NCBI GenBank assembly: GCA_013398015.1
Contig: VZRR01005748.1
Location: forward strand, 267,661 to 331,660
DNA length: 64,000 nt
Direction of reading: 5' to 3'
From: Oreocharis arfaki
Lineage: Eukaryota; Chordata; Aves; Passeriformes; Paramythiidae
The notes under the pieces were generated by a model. It ran no database searches and had not been told where the DNA came from. It worked only from the letters and a program-made list of their open reading frames with translations. Below, one piece after another: positions 62,650 to 64,000 of this stretch. Position 1 is the first letter of the stretch, and each line of letters starts with the position of its first letter. Made by a program: the position numbers and the translations under genes.

Positions 62650-64000
62650 GTAGACATAAATTGAAGTGTTTAACTTATTTTTAGTGTGAAAATATCTTCA
62701 GCAATATAATTGTTTTTAAAATGTTATTGCACATAATATACTTGTGTATCTCCTCTGGAAAATACAGCTTCAGAGAGTAAGATTTTAATAACACTTCTCA
62801 GCTATGGGCACTTCCTGAAGTACTTCCAGTTCCACAGGAATGAATATTATGACAGAAAAGGTAGGCATGCCACTTGGAGGCATGTGTGCCAAGTCAACCT
62901 AATTACATAAAAAGGGATCATTATATAAGAATACATACTTCTGGCAGTATTATTCAGTTACATGAACCCCTGCGTGATCAAGAACAGCTATGTCTGTATG
63001 TAAAATAGCAGATGCAGCATTTTCATTCTAGTGTGGCTATACTTCCAGGAGCCTGAAATAATTTACAAGAGGAAAAAAGACAGTTCTTTATGGCAGAGAC
63101 TGTGAATGATGGACAGTTTCAGAAATGCTGATGCCCCGAGGTGTAATTTGTTTTAGGCTATCAAATCTCAGTTCAGATTAATCTCAAGAATTTACTGAGC
63201 AACAGTGACTTCCTAGGCAATCATGATGCTGCTGCTGTGTAGCTGTTGGAGTCTATTGTGTCCATGCCATGACACTTCAAGAGGCATAGCTTGCTGCCAG
63301 AATGCCTTTGACCAAGGTTTCTCTCCCCAGCTGCCCTTGCCTGTCTAGCCCAGAGGGCTGTTTAACTGGAGCATCTCATACTCATAAAACAGTTTTGCTT
63401 CCTGACAGAAAGAAAGGAGTTTTTTAAAAATTTATCTTCCTAAATTCAGGCTGGAGCTTTCAAATTATATTTACGAGTAAATTTACCCCTTTAAAAGTAA
63501 ATGTGAAATACGGAATCATGCAGATTGATAGCTTCCTTCTCAAATTTATGGTGTATGGACTGTTAACTAGAATAGGTGTTTTCTTGAAAAATGTTTGCAA
63601 ATAGATAGATGATACAATAGACAGAAGCCTATGCACAGAGATGAGTGCAATTTCATAAATGAGCAAAAAGAACTATCAGACTTTTCTTTTTCAGGGGTAA
63701 TCAGACTTCTCTTGTTCAGGGGTATGAGAGAAATTTAAATGGTGATCTGTTACCACTACTGACAAAAGCATTAGTAATGTAGCAGCTCTTAAACTAAGTC
63801 ATAGTCTTTACTATTGATGAGGCGTGAGACTGGTCAAGAACACAGAAGTACATTGACAACCTTAAAATGTAGGGTAAAATCTCAAGGTATTTTCATGCAG
63901 TGAAGCCTACTATAAATAATTGTTGCAGCCGTGGTTTGGTTGTACAGAGGCTACAACCTTGTGAAAGCGTCTCTGGCTGAGAGCTGCACGGCGAGGCCAC
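62650..64000 (+). other. ANKRD31: ANKRD31 intron, cut by the window end
   Basis: No later ANKRD31 exon was recognised; the next expected one would continue the coiled-coil-like stretch after the DAG junction. No repeat was firmly identified. The last 60 bases become more GC-rich. Confidence 0.5.

Overview
The window is vertebrate nuclear DNA, almost certainly from a bird. It has compact GT-AG introns, CpG-rich first-exon regions, and many CR1 LINE fragments carrying the avian 3' end signature (a 'cccttccaaccc' box followed by 'attctgtgattct'-like tails). The sequence alone does not identify the species. In birds this locus maps to the Z chromosome, judging from known synteny with human 5q13; the window itself does not show that. 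|| Layout. Positions 1-1800 are intergenic sequence downstream of HMGCR with no gene I can support. Positions about 1.8-17.8 kb hold HMGCR (HMG-CoA reductase) on the minus strand. All 19 coding exons are present, every junction keeps frame, and they give an intact 882-residue protein. The sterol-sensing domain, the four catalytic residues and the C-terminal phosphorylation site are all there. Non-coding exon 1 and the promoter were not found and probably lie in or next to a 498-base N gap (20926-21423) inside a CpG-rich block. A CR1 tail and an LTR-like stretch fill most of the interval to 23.5 kb. || From 23.6 kb to the right edge runs ANKRD31 on the plus strand, head-to-head with HMGCR, the same arrangement as in mammals. 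Nineteen coding exons with matching phases, plus one doubtful exon, were placed between 23597 and 62649. They encode an acidic N-terminus, a large disordered exon, two separate triplets of ankyrin repeats and the start of a more charged C-terminal part. The gene is cut by the window end. || How the genes work. HMGCR is the rate-limiting ER enzyme of the mevalonate pathway. ANKRD31 is, in mammals, a meiotic protein that works with REC114 in making programmed DNA breaks. The two share a neighbourhood but no known pathway. || Points of most interest: (1) a ~1.85 kb tandem duplication at 56690-60402, joined by a single N, which looks like two haplotypes wrongly placed in tandem and copies the 3' end of an ANKRD31 exon; (2) a perfect TISU/YY1 element at the ANKRD31 start codon; (3) the two ankyrin triplets have matching exon structure, so one is a copy of the other; (4) a possible alternative last exon of ANKRD31 that would give a short isoform. 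I found no gene cluster or system that looks entirely new.
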